From Poecilobothrus nobilitatus (lineage: Eukaryota > Arthropoda > Insecta > Diptera > Dolichopodidae): 64,000 nt of DNA. The DNA lies in contig OX352774.1 of NCBI GenBank assembly GCA_947095535.1, forward strand, positions 175,892,200-175,956,199. The letters are read 5' to 3'. Positions 22,857-35,011 of the stretch are shown in pieces. The notes beneath the pieces were generated by a model, which was given only the letters and a program-made list of their open reading frames with translations, was not told where the DNA came from and searched no databases. The stretch's first letter is position 1. Each line of letters opens with the position of its first letter. The translations under genes and the position numbers were made by a program.

Positions 22857-23118
22857 GATCTCACTTTTATTCATACTATCAAGTATTAAATTAATACACT
22901 GAATGAACTATCGATTTATACTAAAATCTATCGCTACCCTGAGGTACACCGCCAAGAAGTTGACAATTAAATCCAAGAAATGCTGAACCAAGGAATCATA
23001 AGACATAGTGATTCGCCTTACTCAGCTCCAGTTTTGATTGTACCAAAAAAAAAACCGGATGCATCTCGTAAACGAAAATGCCATATCGTCACTGACTATT
23101 GGAAGTTTAACAATCCGA
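22857..23118 (+). pseudogene. Ty3/gypsy LTR-retrotransposon reverse transcriptase fragment
   Basis: One frame (phase of 22980) reads an upstream block with IHTIKY and IYTKIYRYPEVHRQEVDN, a stop, then [34 protein letters not shown] and a block ending DYWKFNN. This is the N-terminal RT of gypsy-like Pol (consensus: ML..GIIR.S.SPY.SP...V.KK...G..R...DYR.LN). Two in-frame stops and loss of homology after 23118 show a dead 87-codon scrap. No LTRs, integrase or gag nearby. Confidence 0.85.
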
Positions 23119-23504
23119 AATTGTCATTGCAACTGTCTTCTTCAATTCTTGTATTATTTTCATTAAATCAGACAGCACTTGGGAATTTTATTTTCAAATT
23201 ATTAATTAATATATATATCACCAATTTATGTAAATTTAAACTTATATTTATCTTTCTATCCTAATAATTACACATATGTAGGTATTTATTAGGACTGAAA
23301 GATAAATATAAGTTTTTAATTTTGATTGAACCTTATACCCTTTGAACCTTATATATATTTGTAAATTATTCAGTGATTTGAATTTTGAACGTATGTATAT
23401 TTAAATTTGAAAAATTAAATTTAGAAAATAAGTCAAGAATAGTTTTTTTTTTTGAGGAAATATTATATTGTATGTTTTTTTATAGGGAAATAATATACCA
23501 TTTT
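23119..23504. other. AT-rich unassigned DNA
   Basis: Nothing recognised after the gypsy fragment. The direct repeat 'aaacttatatttatctttc' / 'gaaagataaatataagttt' (about 23237 and 23297) is an inverted pair of 19 bp. Confidence 0.6.
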
Positions 23505-24149
23505 AGCATATTTTCAAAAAATCTTGAAAAAATGTGCTTATTAGTTTCACTCTGTTTGTCTGTTACGGAGGTACAGCCCTATACAAAATTCTAAAATGCT
23601 TTATCTTTACATTGTTATAACACAGGTTCTATAACGCATATTTTCAATGTGTAAACGCCAAACGTTAGCTGGTTATATAAACTTTATAAATATATATAAA
23701 ATAATATGCTATACGGTATTTTAATATACCGTTATGTGAAACTAATAACTTTTCAATGATTTATCTATTTTTTAAGCAGTTTAACTTAGTAGCTTGAAAT
23801 TTTGAGAGGAGTTAGATTTTTGAAAATAAGTATGAGTCATTTCAGGAAATATTTTTATGTCGCTCTCAGTTTAGGAGCTGCAAGGGGTCAAAATGGACAC
23901 CTTGGGCATCTGTCCAAATTTTTAAAGCTTCAACGTTATATTTTTGTTTACGTTAATAATTTTTCTTAATAATATAGGGTTACCTTTTAATTGACGTTCA
24001 ATTTTTTTCATACGAAAAAAAAAACAAAATTAAACAAATTTATTTTTCAATATATCTACTCTTTAGTATTTACTCTAGGTTTATTATAGAATATTTTTTA
24101 ATTTTGGAGATGTGCTTTTTAGAAAATCTTGGGTTTTATCCATTACTTG
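23505..24149 (+). mobile_element. Helentron-like family A, copy A4
   Basis: 5' inverted repeat AGCATATTTTC / AAAAAATGTGCT, 'ttagtttcactctgtttgt', the block around 'cgccaaacgttagc', 'taccgttatgtgaaa', 'agcttgaaattttgagagga', 'ggagctgcaaggggtcaaaa', the 3' motif GGAGATGTGCTTTT, a weak stem-loop AAAATCTTGGGTTTT and the terminal ACTTG (24149). A near complete, diverged copy with only one GTCT unit. Confidence 0.7.
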
Positions 24150-25137
24150 TTTACTTTTATTGACAGCTTTTTTACTTTAAGTGAAGATATTTTTTACATT
24201 TCTACTTTGAGGGAAAATATTTTTATTTTAAATGAAAAATTTACGGAAAAATTTTAATTGATTTTATTACCTCGCAGAAGATTTTATTAAAATTTTCTAT
24301 AAGTAGTAAGAGTAAGAACAGTTGAATGTTTAAATTGTTTGTCTAGGCAAATTAGTTATTAGTACTACAATGCCCACTGAAGAGTTCAGTATATTCAAAA
24401 TTAAAATGTATATGTACGTATTATTTATAATATTTATTAATTTAAAGGAATCTCTTTAAAAAGAATTTAAAAGATTTCTATATACTTATTATATAGAAAT
24501 AATAATGAATATAAGAAAAATAATTATTTTATGTACTTAATTTGAAAATTTTATATTTTGTATAATACATATATGATTTTATGTGTATGTAAGACTTGTA
24601 AACGAAAGAATATCTTATACTATTAATTTAAATCCGTTTAACTTAATTGACTATAAAAATCAATTTATTAAATACATTTCAATTATTTTTAAATATTAAA
24701 CAATTTATTAAAATCTCTGTATGTTGTAACTAATGAATCAAATACGCATTTATTCAAAACTATAATAAAATAAAATTTAATTAAAGAAAACATTTGAAGA
24801 TTAATTTATAAATTATTGAAATGGCTTCAATATTCATTAATATTATTAAATAAAAATTTAATTTATATTATAATATTATATTTACATACATATTTTAAAG
24901 ATTTTAATTCTTCTTAAATCTCAAATACTTATAAAATAAATTATTTTTTACAATATTTCTTAGTTACATTACAATTAATTGACAATTGAAGCATTCGTAT
25001 GTATAAAAAGTAAGTTAAATAAGAATTTAAAATATTTTATACATATATACATATAAAATAAATAATAATTATATAAGCAAGATATAGTAATTGGATATTT
25101 ATTTATATATTGTATAGGTATTACATGCTTACATATA
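24150..25137. other. AT-rich unassigned DNA
   Basis: Nothing recognised. Confidence 0.5.
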
Positions 25138-26584
25138 CAGTGGTGCTCACATAATAAGACAATATTTCCTCATTGTAATACAAAATCTTTTAAAACATAA
25201 TTTACACACAGGATAGTTAACCTTCTTATTATTTTCTCCGTTTGCAACCGTAAGTCGTATTAATTCTTATACTTGTTTTTATATATGTTGCGTATACTTT
25301 TTATCCTCCAAACTATCCATTTTTTTTAGTTTTGTTAGGGACTTTGAAGATTTTTACATGTAGCAGAAATTGTTAAACTGTTTGTAGTATAATTCTTTCA
25401 ATTATTATTCAATTTATTACTATTGTTCTGAATTTTTAGTAAGAGATCAAAATGGTTTTTGAGAAAAACGAGATAAACAACCTTATAAAAAATGCATTAG
25501 CTTTTTTGAAAATAATAGGAACCGATCACCAAACCTATATGGTTTACACCGAAAGACATTTGATCTTCTGTCACATGGTTTCATTCTTTATAAATTAAAA
25601 AACATATGTTTTTTTATATTTCTTAATTAATGGTCTGACAGCTGACTTATACTTAAAGTGATATTGTGTTTTATTTCAGAACAGCATCTTTTAACATATT
25701 TTCTTGCTAATTGAAGAGTTCCACAAGGAAGTCACCTCGGATCATTATTGTTTATTACTATATCAATAAAGGATGTATCAATGACGACATGAAAAGAAGT
25801 TTGCTCAAATAAATAATACATTTCTCTTTTCAAAAAATCTTAATAACTTTATGAACTGGTGTAAGAATAATAATTTAATTTTAAATGTTGATAAATGCGC
25901 TGTTATTTCATTTATTCGTTTCTTAAATTCAATTCTTTATAGTTGCACTTTTGACAATAATATAAGAAAATACGTCACTGATCTTGGTGTGACTTTTGAC
26001 TATAAACCTTCATTTATGGATGTTTAAAGAACAAGATGGTAAATAAGGTAAACTCTAGCATAAACTCATAGCATTTTATAAAAAGATGGTCTAGACTCAA
26101 GATAATTTAACGATCCATTCATTAGAAATTTCTATATACAAACTTAGTCCGTCCTATTCTAGACTAAGTAAACTATGTATGGCTTCGATACTATAGTCAA
26201 CCTAATGTAAGAGAGTAAAACAAAAGAATTTTCCATCTTTTGCTTTAAAAAATATATTGGATTAATCCTCTTATAGCCTACTAAGTCTAATCCCCCTTAG
26301 GTTATGGGCTAAGCCTTCACATGTCGAGATTTAAATTAATCGATATAAATACTTTAGAATTCAGAAGATCAGTGGGGTATTGTCTTTATTACTCAGCTAT
26401 TTCATAATCATATAGATTTACGATATACATTAACAATATATTAAGGAATTTAATAAACACTTATAAAAAAAAATATATAAAAATTTGCATAAGATTAATA
26501 ATTCTTAAAAAAATACTTATTTAAATTAATTAAATTTTATTTTTACCTTAAAACTTATCGTATTTAATTTTATGTTGGCCACTG
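25138..26584. mobile_element. Candidate mariner-like TIR pair enclosing a LINE remnant
   Basis: Left CAGTGGTGCTCACATAATAA (25138 on, preceded by TA) and right, inverted, CAGTGGCCAACATAAAATTA (ending 26584, followed by TA). The match is CAGTGG plus CA.CATAA with small gaps. CAGTGG(TGG)CCAACATAA-type ends are typical of Tc1/mariner elements. No transposase was found; the interior is occupied by a LINE RT remnant. Confidence 0.45.
25700..26480 (+). pseudogene. LINE (Jockey-like) reverse transcriptase remnant
   Basis: Ordered Jockey-type RT blocks in shifting frames: RVPQGSHLGSLLFITISIKD (consensus GVPQGS.LGP.LF...INDL), a deletion of the YADD block, then LNNFMNWCKNNNLILNVDKC with AVISFIRFLNS, VTDLGVTFDYKPSF (DLGV.FD), LVRPILD.VNYVWLRYYSQ (VRP.LEY.S.VW.PY) and WINPLI. 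Multiple stops and frameshifts show it is long dead. No EN domain and no 3' tail seen. Confidence 0.75.
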
Positions 26585-29234
26585 TATATTCTAAACATTA
26601 TAATTTTAAAATACTTCAAAATATTTTTTTTTAATTATCACTACTTTCATTAATAATATGTATACAAAACTTAATTTAAATTTCAACAGACATTCTATTA
26701 TTTATTATATTATAGGGTTGAAGGATAATAAAGTATCATAATATAAATAACATTTATATATATGCATATATATATATATATAAACAGAAAATATAATAAA
26801 AGTTGTAAGGGAATTAATTGCATGATATAATAACATTTGATATAACCGCAGGAATTTAAGTTCTAATGAACTCCCAATTTGGGATTTTCAAATAACATAA
26901 AAAAAAATAAAACAAAATAAAAAAAATTATTAAAATAATGTCATAAATACACACACAGATATATATATTCATTAAAATAGTGTCACTTTTATATTTATAT
27001 CATAAATATGAGTATATAAGTATATGAGAATATACTTAAATTTAATATACAGTAAACTGAATTTATTTTAGATTCTTTGTATTAAAGTTATCACTAAATG
27101 GAAGAAAATTTTCTTTTGGGGCTTTGGTGGACGAAAGATTTAACACGTGATTTTTTAATCAAGGGAGTGGGAGATGAAATCCTGAATTGAAAATAAATCC
27201 CCCTTGCTAGCAAATATAGTTTATTCAGCCAATAGTGAATAGAAAAGTGTGTTAATTAAAGCTGACAATTTACTCTACAAAATGTATTTTTTTTTATCTC
27301 TCCACAGTTCAAACGTTACAGATTTTTTTTATGGAAAGTCGCTAAAACATCTTTAACCTCTCATATCTCGAAAAGGATCCAGAATAGACTCCCCTCGCAT
27401 ATAATTTTTGATTGATTGATGATACAGTCTCGTATTCGGGGAAGGTTTTCATATCGTTTTAATTAATAATATTCAACCTTAGTAACCGATGACGTTAGTA
27501 GTTGATGGTTGCATTATCGCTTATGTGATTTGTAATATTAATATAAATAAATAAAAAAAAAAAAATCTCATGAGTATTTTCCGGTTGAAAATTATTTTGC
27601 TTTGACATTAATTATAAATTGTTTTTTTTTTTTTTTTTCAATCATCTTAAAGTGTCTTGTGCTTCATTATGTTTTATTTCAAGAATTTAGTATGTATAAC
27701 CATATTTAATTTTCTCTAATTTTTCTTAAGTTCTTAGCTTCATAAAATGTAGTACGCAATTAAGCTGTTAAACTGTATTTCAACTTTTTTTCAAATGTTG
27801 TTAAATCATTCTTTCTTGTCTGTATAGAAATCGAAAATTTTAACATTTATTCAATTTTTTATTTCATTTTGTTGAAGTCATTTTGAATTTTTTATACTTC
27901 AATATTGTTCAATGACTTTTGGAAATATGAATGTAACAATGACTCTTAAGTCTTAAGGAAAATATTTTAATAGAATAAAAATAAGATACAAATATTTGAG
28001 ACAATATAATTTTAACTTACTGTATTTTATGAAGCATAATAATGCATAGATACATGAATATATAATAATTTTATATCAAAATTTATGATATGAAAGTTGT
28101 AAATATTTATCAGAGAATAAAATACATAACATCAAATAATTTTGGAATTTGATTTATTAACAACAGTACACTATATAATCCAAGATAAAAAGTATCTATA
28201 ATAATCTAAAACAAAAAAAAAACTATATAGGACAAAAAAAAGAAAACATCACCTTTATTGAAAAATTTGTAGTAGAACTAGAAAATAATGTCCTTTGAGA
28301 ATACGAAATCTATTTTAATATTATAATCGGTATTGTCATTATTATCAAAACCTTATAAATGAAAATTATATTAGATATATGCACATATTATATAATTTTA
28401 CTATAGAATAAAATGTGGGAATGTATGTGTGTATTTAAAATTAAAGGATATAAAAGGGCATATTATCGTTATTATTATGGATGGATGATAATTTAGAGTA
28501 ATATAATCAAAAGGATCAAATTTTCGTAAAATTTAATGGATAATTTAACACGTTTGGTTGAAAAGTACAATATATTTTATTTGATTCTTTTTTATTTTAT
28601 ATTTTTTTAGTGTTGTTTTTTTTTAAAGAAAAACAAAAGTTTTTTTTTTTTCTTGTTGAAATTAACAGGTAATTTAATATTATTGAAATGTTAATATATA
28701 TGTGTTTTTTTTTTTATAGTTCATGTAAAAAATTAGATAAAATTGTACATATTAATTAAATTTGGCGTGAGGAATTTTAATTTTAATATTATATTTAGAC
28801 ATGAACAAGATTTACATAAAAATGGCAATTTAATGATTAAAAATTGATAGGACATGTAAATTTAATGGAAAATAATGTTTTTTTTTTTTTTATACACAGT
28901 TGAGATTAGTTTAACTTGATTTTGTACTGTTTATAATTTGACAAAAATGAAGAAAAGTGTAACTTGAAATTTTCGAAGATGTTCAAAAACAAATTACTTA
29001 TATTTTAGATCTTGAAATATGTGAAGACTTCTCAACACTTCCTAAAGGAGGCTGGATAATCTAACAAGTTATTTATTATTCATATTTAAGTTTGACTAAA
29101 CTTCAGTTTCTGGAATAATTAATTTCATTAAGACGTTAATTACTAGGCGGTAGCTATTGTACAAGCCTCTGGAATGCAAATATTTTTACTTCTACACCAT
29201 CATTATTATATTTTTACTTCTACACCATTTTATA
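26585..29234. other. AT-rich unassigned DNA
   Basis: No gene seen. 27100-27500 is less AT-rich ('ctcccctcgcat', 'ctcgtattcggggaagg') and might be a diverged repeat, but no second copy was found in the window. The rest is A/T low complexity. Confidence 0.5.
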
Positions 29235-29465
29235 CAAGAATTATTTTATTTTTGTAGTTTTTTTTGTATTATATATTGCGATATAATATAATTTGATATG
29301 TATATATACTTATTTTTTATTATATACTAATTATATATTATAAGAAAAATCTATATTATTATTTATTTATCTATACAACAGAGCCAAAGTTTGAATCTGA
29401 GACCTTTCGAATGAATGGCTACTGCCTTAATCACTACAGCTTTTCACTGTTTGGATATACTTACG
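29235..29465 (-). mobile_element. SINE-3 copy 2
   Basis: Minus strand: AGCTGTAGTGATTAAGGCAG (A-box region), 'cattcgaaaggtctc', 'agattcaaactttggctc' (decayed B box), then an AT body with TAATTAGTATA and AATAAGTATATA shared with 6120-6335. Confidence 0.55.
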
Positions 29466-30351
29466 AATAGGTCCCATGCTCGATTAGCTTTGCAGACGAA
29501 TAATTTGATTTATTTAATGAATTTCTATTTAAATATATTAGTTAGTATAACCGTCATTTAAAAGCATTAACAGTACTTTAAAAATTTATGTATGTAAATA
29601 TCTATTAAACTATAAAAGAAACGTTAAATCGAATTATTTCATTTGAAAACATAAAAAATATTCTTTCAGGACATTGATGTGAAAGTTTGAATGAAAGTTT
29701 GATATGGATTTTTTTATATAAGTGCTTATGATTATCATTCATTTAGTATAAGATTGAGTTTCATTCTGGATGCCTTAGTGTTAATTGATTTCTTAGGAAT
29801 GGGCATAAATGTCTGATGTGGCGATTTGATTGGAAATTTAGCAGTTAAGTCTTCGAACTCGTTTCCAGGTTTATTAAAAATAATATATGTAATAATAGTG
29901 ATATTTCCTTAAAATGATATTTAATTATTTTTTTTTTTAAATCATTATACGAATATGTTTTATGAAATTATCCAAAGAAAGTTTTCATATTCATTTAAAA
30001 GAGAATTTTTTTTTTTCTTTCAAGAACATTTTATTTTACAAATTTTTTTTTTGTATAGAATTCTCTAGTGATTTATTTTCAATTATTTAAAATTTAGATT
30101 GTTATAAATTTTTTTTTAATTTTAAATGAAAAATCTTATATTGATTTTTACTTTTTATATATATTATAACTATTCATGCATATAGAAATAAATATACATA
30201 TATAAAATACTTTTATATTTGTAAAGATTTTACTAAATTCAGAGAAAATTTAAAATCTGAGTATCGTAAATAGTTGATATTGTTTACAATAAGATATTAT
30301 TTTAAAGTGTTTTTCGTTTCGTAAAAGTTAATAATAAATATTAAATCTAGG
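29466..30351. other. AT-rich unassigned DNA
   Basis: Nothing recognised. Confidence 0.5.
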
Positions 30352-30967
30352 ACGTTTTCATAAACAACTCGGAGCAGCAAACTGTCGGTTCTGCAAAAAA
30401 AAATTTGGTTTACTTTTTAGCACGAAGCATTCAGAACGTGAAAATTGTGTTCATTTTTTCTATCAGTGCCCACTTACGATCTAAGATCCTAGGATTATTT
30501 TCATAAACAAATCGGAGCAGAGCACATCGTATCAGTAAAAAAAAAAAAAATTTGTGTTAATTCTTTAGCTCTGACTTCTGAGCATTCAGAATGTGAAAAT
30601 TATGTTCGGTTTTTCAATCAGACTCCGCTCGAAACATGATCTCCATACTCGTTATAAATTTTTTGACAAAATGCTACAGCAATATGTCAAAATTTTAAAA
30701 GAATAAAAGTTGGTATTTCTCAAATTGAAAATTTTTTTTAAATAAATAGTTTCCTTTTTTGCATTTAAATTGAGTATTTTTAGCTTTTATAAGAAATTTA
30801 GTTCTGAGTTCATTTGTTAAATCATAGTGCTCTAAGTATGTCCTGCTCTATGTATATGATCTGAATGATTGATGTGAGAGTGCTCTGAATATGTTCTATT
30901 CAGAGCATACTTTGTATTATCGGATAGTGTTCGAGAACGTATGTTATGATTTACTTTATGAAAACGC
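30352..30967. mobile_element. Candidate TIR element with internal duplication
   Basis: CGTTTTCATAAA (30353-30364) is exactly inverted at 30955-30966. Inside, about 130 bp beginning 'ttttcataaacaa' are duplicated in tandem (30355 and 30499), each with 'tcggagcag' and 'agcattcagaa.gtgaaaat'. Near the right end TGCTCTGAATA and TATTCAGAGCA form a perfect 11-bp stem over five bases (30881-30907). No coding and no clear target duplication. Confidence 0.5.
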
Positions 30968-33552
30968 TTTTGCAAGAAATAATCAAATTGGTTATTGAAT
31001 TTCTTTTAAAAATTTTATATTATATTTTTTATAAAAGATCTAGAAAATAACAATGGTTACAGATAGATTAAAAAAGACAAAAGAAAAACTTAGTATCTTA
31101 AAATTAATTTGAATTTTTATATAACTTATTTTATTTTATATGAAGTTTAACAATAAAAAAAAAAAAATTTTTATTTTATTTTTAAAAATTTCTTTGAATA
31201 GAAAGTGTTAATAGCAAAGGTCATTAAACAATTATATAAATATATTATATACATATTATATGTATACATTTTAATATATTTATATATATATATAAATATA
31301 TATATTTATATATATATATTATATACATAGTTCTGAATATAAATGAATAAAATTTAATTTTGTAATAATAATTGATTATACACCTACTTATAGTCAGACT
31401 AATTTTTGTTAAATTTATGAAGTCTATTTTTAATGTAATAAAAAATTAATGTTTTAAAAAATAAAATTTAATATCATTCATTATACCCGAAATTCAATTT
31501 AAAATTTTTGTCATTTTAAATGTAATTTAATTTAATTTTAATTATTAAATGATATTTTAAGTAAATTATTGATAGAACTTTTAATAATTTTTCAATTTGA
31601 TTTTTAAAATGAATTTTTAATATTACAATTTCTATTTGTTTTCATTATAGTCCTTTTATTTATTTTTTTTAGATTGTAATACATATACGTGTATAATATA
31701 TTATGTGTGTATGTATTATGTTTTTTTTTTTTGTATACTATTAGCAATTTAGTATGGGGTAAATAAATGGTATTCTAAACAATTTAAATTTCAATTAGTG
31801 GAATTTTGATTATAAAAAACGAAATGTTTTAATTATCTTAGTAAAGGGAGGTTATATATGTACATACTTTACGTTTGATCTCGTGTCCCATTTTTTCAAA
31901 TTTTTTACAAACTTTCTTGCCCATAAATAATATGTTTTGTTATTATTCCGGTTTTCGATTAAAGGAGTGAAATACCCCTTCAAATTGTAATTCTGTGCTT
32001 TGTAATTTTTATCATATCTCTTGAACTAAGAGGTTTTTTGCCAATATTTTATGCTTATCTGAGCGATTTTCCTTTCTTTCCTTTCTTTCACTTTTTTATT
32101 ATTTTATGATGTCCATTTCAGCTATATTGTTTGCTATAATTTGAAAAACACTTTAATAAGAAAAATGTTTTGACCCATTTTGGAAACAACATAAAAAAAA
32201 GAATATTTTTTAAGCATGAAGCATGTTAGTTAGTTTTTATCTCGTTTAATGCCAAATAAATTAACCTTTAATAAAATTTTTTGTTTTTATTTTCTAACTA
32301 AACTATTTGTAAATTTTCCAACAAAGTTAAAAAATTTTTAGAAATCTTAAAACCTTTTAGAAAAACTTTGTAACCCGGATCATAACAAAACACGTTTATT
32401 TATGCGCACCTTGATGCAAAGTTGCCAGCTAAACCAAAGTATAGCTCAAAAGGGTTATACAAACAATTGAAAATATATATGGAATTCTATATGTAAGGGC
32501 TAGAGATATAGCAAGTTTAATTAAAACAGATATAACCAACAGGTACCGTTTATAGAGTCTTATACCAGCATATGTGTTGCCAAGGTATTTCATATGTGTA
32601 CAATATAAGGAAAACTTAAAAAGAATATTAACACCCTTCTTCAAAATAACCCTCCACATTTTCCCCTTCATCCTCCATAATCTTAATAATTCCAGAACGA
32701 ATTTCGAAAATATCCTTAACTTATGTCACTATGTATTAAAAAACTGATCCAACACTTCCCCAAGAACCTCGTACAATTGCTTTTAGGGTTCCACCGGCCC
32801 TCGTTAAAAAATATCTCTTATCACAGACGAAAAATTTATTATTACTTAATTTTTTTTAAATATATTATTGTAACTGTTTATTTGAATTTTAAAATTGGAA
32901 ACAGTAAGTGTCATATGATAATTCTAAATTATCAGATCAATTTCTTTGTTAGCCGCCTTATACTTGTCGCTGTTTTCTTTATGATCCTAAATTAATTAGA
33001 AGTTATATTTGATATTATGATATTTCGTAGAAATTATGAACTTCTTAAATAATAAATAAATTACTGAATAACTAAATTAACATTTCTAACAATTTTCGAC
33101 CAAAACACATTATTTAATTTGTAATAATCAGAATACTACATATTAATTTTTGAAGAATTAAGGGAAATAATTGTGTGTAAGTAATGTTTACTGAATGGAC
33201 TCTATTTAAAAATCTTAAAACTAATTTCTTTCAAATTTAATTGACTTTTTTGCTTATATTTTAGATACAAAATTATGTTAAAAAAAGTTAACATATATAA
33301 AAATGTTTTGTAATTGTTACACATTTTGATTTTAATTATTTTTATTTTAATATTTTTGATAATTTTTTTTGTCTTGTCTTTTAAATAGAAAATTCAATTT
33401 AAAAGCTTATTTTTTTGAATCATTAAACAAAAATTATTATTTAAAAATAAATTGACAGTAAACGAATTATATAAAACTGGCTAGGATTTTTAGCAGACAT
33501 TAAAAAATATCAAACTACAACGAAAAAATACGTATGCATTAAAAAATAAGGA
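30968..33552. other. AT-rich unassigned DNA
   Basis: No assignable gene. Alternating TA palindromes at 31235-31330. 32400-32820 is less AT-rich and has weak open frames on both strands (80 and 90 codons), but their residues show no known motif. A diverged repeat is possible. Confidence 0.5.
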
Positions 33553-33795
33553 AGATTCTACAGTTGACTGTGCCAATTTTGGGATTCTTATTCGAACATA
33601 CTGAACGAATTGAAGAAAAAAATGAATTTATAAAAATAAAAATTTCTGACTCCTAGCTTTATTATTTTTTGAGTTATCTTGCGGAAGGACTGATAGACAA
33701 GCAGACGAACAAAACGTACTTTTCTATATATATCTTGTTTCTTTTACAGTCTCTTAAACATAATGGCAAATTTATTATACCTTTAGAACTCTATT
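33553..33795 (-). mobile_element. Helentron-like family B, 3'/5'-end fragment B2
   Basis: Plus-strand order: 'agttgactgtgccaa', then 'atttctgactcctagcttta', 'ttattttttgagttatcttg', a degraded GTCY region, 'tatatatcttgtttc' and 'cataatggcaaatttattat' ending 'acctttag'. These are the end blocks of family B (compare 53912-54734) with the central tandem repeats missing. Confidence 0.6.
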
Positions 33796-34803
33796 TGACG
33801 ACTATAAAAATGTAAAGCAAAATATCTTCAGTAATTAATTTAATATCGCAGCATAAATAAAGATTATTTGCACAGTAAAAAAGATTCTTTTCACAGTAAA
33901 ATAGAAGTCAGTTAAATTTAAATATAATATGTTTTTAAAAGTTTCTATATGCTACTCACCCACGCTTTTTTATGGGTCCCGTTGAAATTGTTTTAGTCAT
34001 AGCTGGACAGAGTTAGGCATAAATTATTTTATTATTCGATTTTAAGAAATGTGATATTTTTTTAAGGAACTATCTTTTTAAAAAATCTTCAAATGTTTAT
34101 TTTTGTATTTTACATTTATATTTTATGATTACTAATAAAAAAAAAAAACATTAACAAAAATGAACAATAGAAAAAATGATTTTAATTTGATTACAAGGTA
34201 TAAAGATAAATATTACAATTCAAACAATGAACAAAGATACTTAAAAAGAAAACTTAAAACTATTTATTTAATTGCCTCTTCATCAAAAGACTTTTCTAAA
34301 AAGAAATGCATTTTACAAACAGACAAATTACAAAAAAAAAAATACACTTTGCAAAATTGACATTTGAAGAAAAGGTTAATTTCACTTAACTATTTGGTAC
34401 AAGAACCCATTTAACAAAAACGACTTCTTTACATGCCACCATATTCTTATCTTTACATAAACCACGTGGTAGCACTACAGTCTCCATTATATCAAATACA
34501 TTGGTATTTAAATATATCGATGGTTTAGTGGACACTCATGAAAAGTGGAATATGCTATTTTAAAAGTGTTTTTTTTATAGTGTAAATATTAAACGCATTT
34601 AACGAATAATTTTCAAGATGTAGTGTTAAATGAAAACGTTAGTGTCCATTTTAGTGTAAATACTTATTCTGCTGCAAGCACGCTCGGGTTTATTTAGAAC
34701 ATATGCGAAGTGCTGAATTTTCAAGTTAATAATATGCCAAGTGCCAAAATCTGCTACAGAAAATACATATTAGAAAAAAAAATCATTTAATCGTAAAAAC
34801 AAT
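33796..34803. other. AT-rich unassigned DNA
   Basis: No gene recognised. The 66-codon plus frame at 34160-34360 is Lys/Asn-rich and follows A-rich composition. Confidence 0.5.
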
Positions 34804-34812
34804 TTTCAGTTA

Positions 34813-35002
34813 GGGGCCTAGGTGGCCTAGTAGGTAAGAGCGTATAAAATACGCTGTAAACACCGAGGGAGTGTAAGTTCGAATCTTATACACATCGTAA
34901 GAGTTATTCCCCCTTACAACATTTACAGCCATGTTTGAAAAGGAAAGGCTGTGTAATTTCCTGTTCAGATTTATGTGGCAGAGACATGCACAAAAAAAAA
35001 AA
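34813..35002 (+). mobile_element. SINE-2 copy 2 with target duplication
   Basis: Starts GGGGCCTAGGTGGCCTAGTA (A-box region), has 'caccgagggagtg', B box AAGTTCGAATCT, CCCCCTT and a body with 'tgaaaaggaaaggctgtgta', and ends in a poly(A) tail. TTTCAGTTA flanks it at 34804-34812 and 35003-35011, a 9-bp target duplication. The head matches SINE-2 copy 1, but the tail is poly(A) instead of (TAAA)n and the body differs, so these may be two subfamilies sharing one head. Confidence 0.8.
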
Positions 35003-35011
35003 TTTCAGTTA

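Noticed and set aside
22857..23118. Intact gypsy element or endogenous retrovirus
   Set aside because: Only about 87 codons of RT with two stops; no LTR, primer-binding site, integrase or envelope-like frame nearby.
32429..32995. Overlapping 80- and 90-codon frames as genes
   Set aside because: No motif, hydrophobic AT-driven composition, no splice or promoter support on either strand.
34160..34360. 66-codon frame with an ATG in fair context
   Set aside because: Lys/Asn-rich composition expected from A-rich DNA, no family resemblance.
34390..34560. Possible LINE endonuclease fragment ('aaaccacgtggtagcact' frame)
   Set aside because: A frame of about 34 codons with no catalytic motif; too weak to call.
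34813..34900. Possible tRNA gene
   Set aside because: Flanking target duplication and poly(A) tail identify a SINE head.
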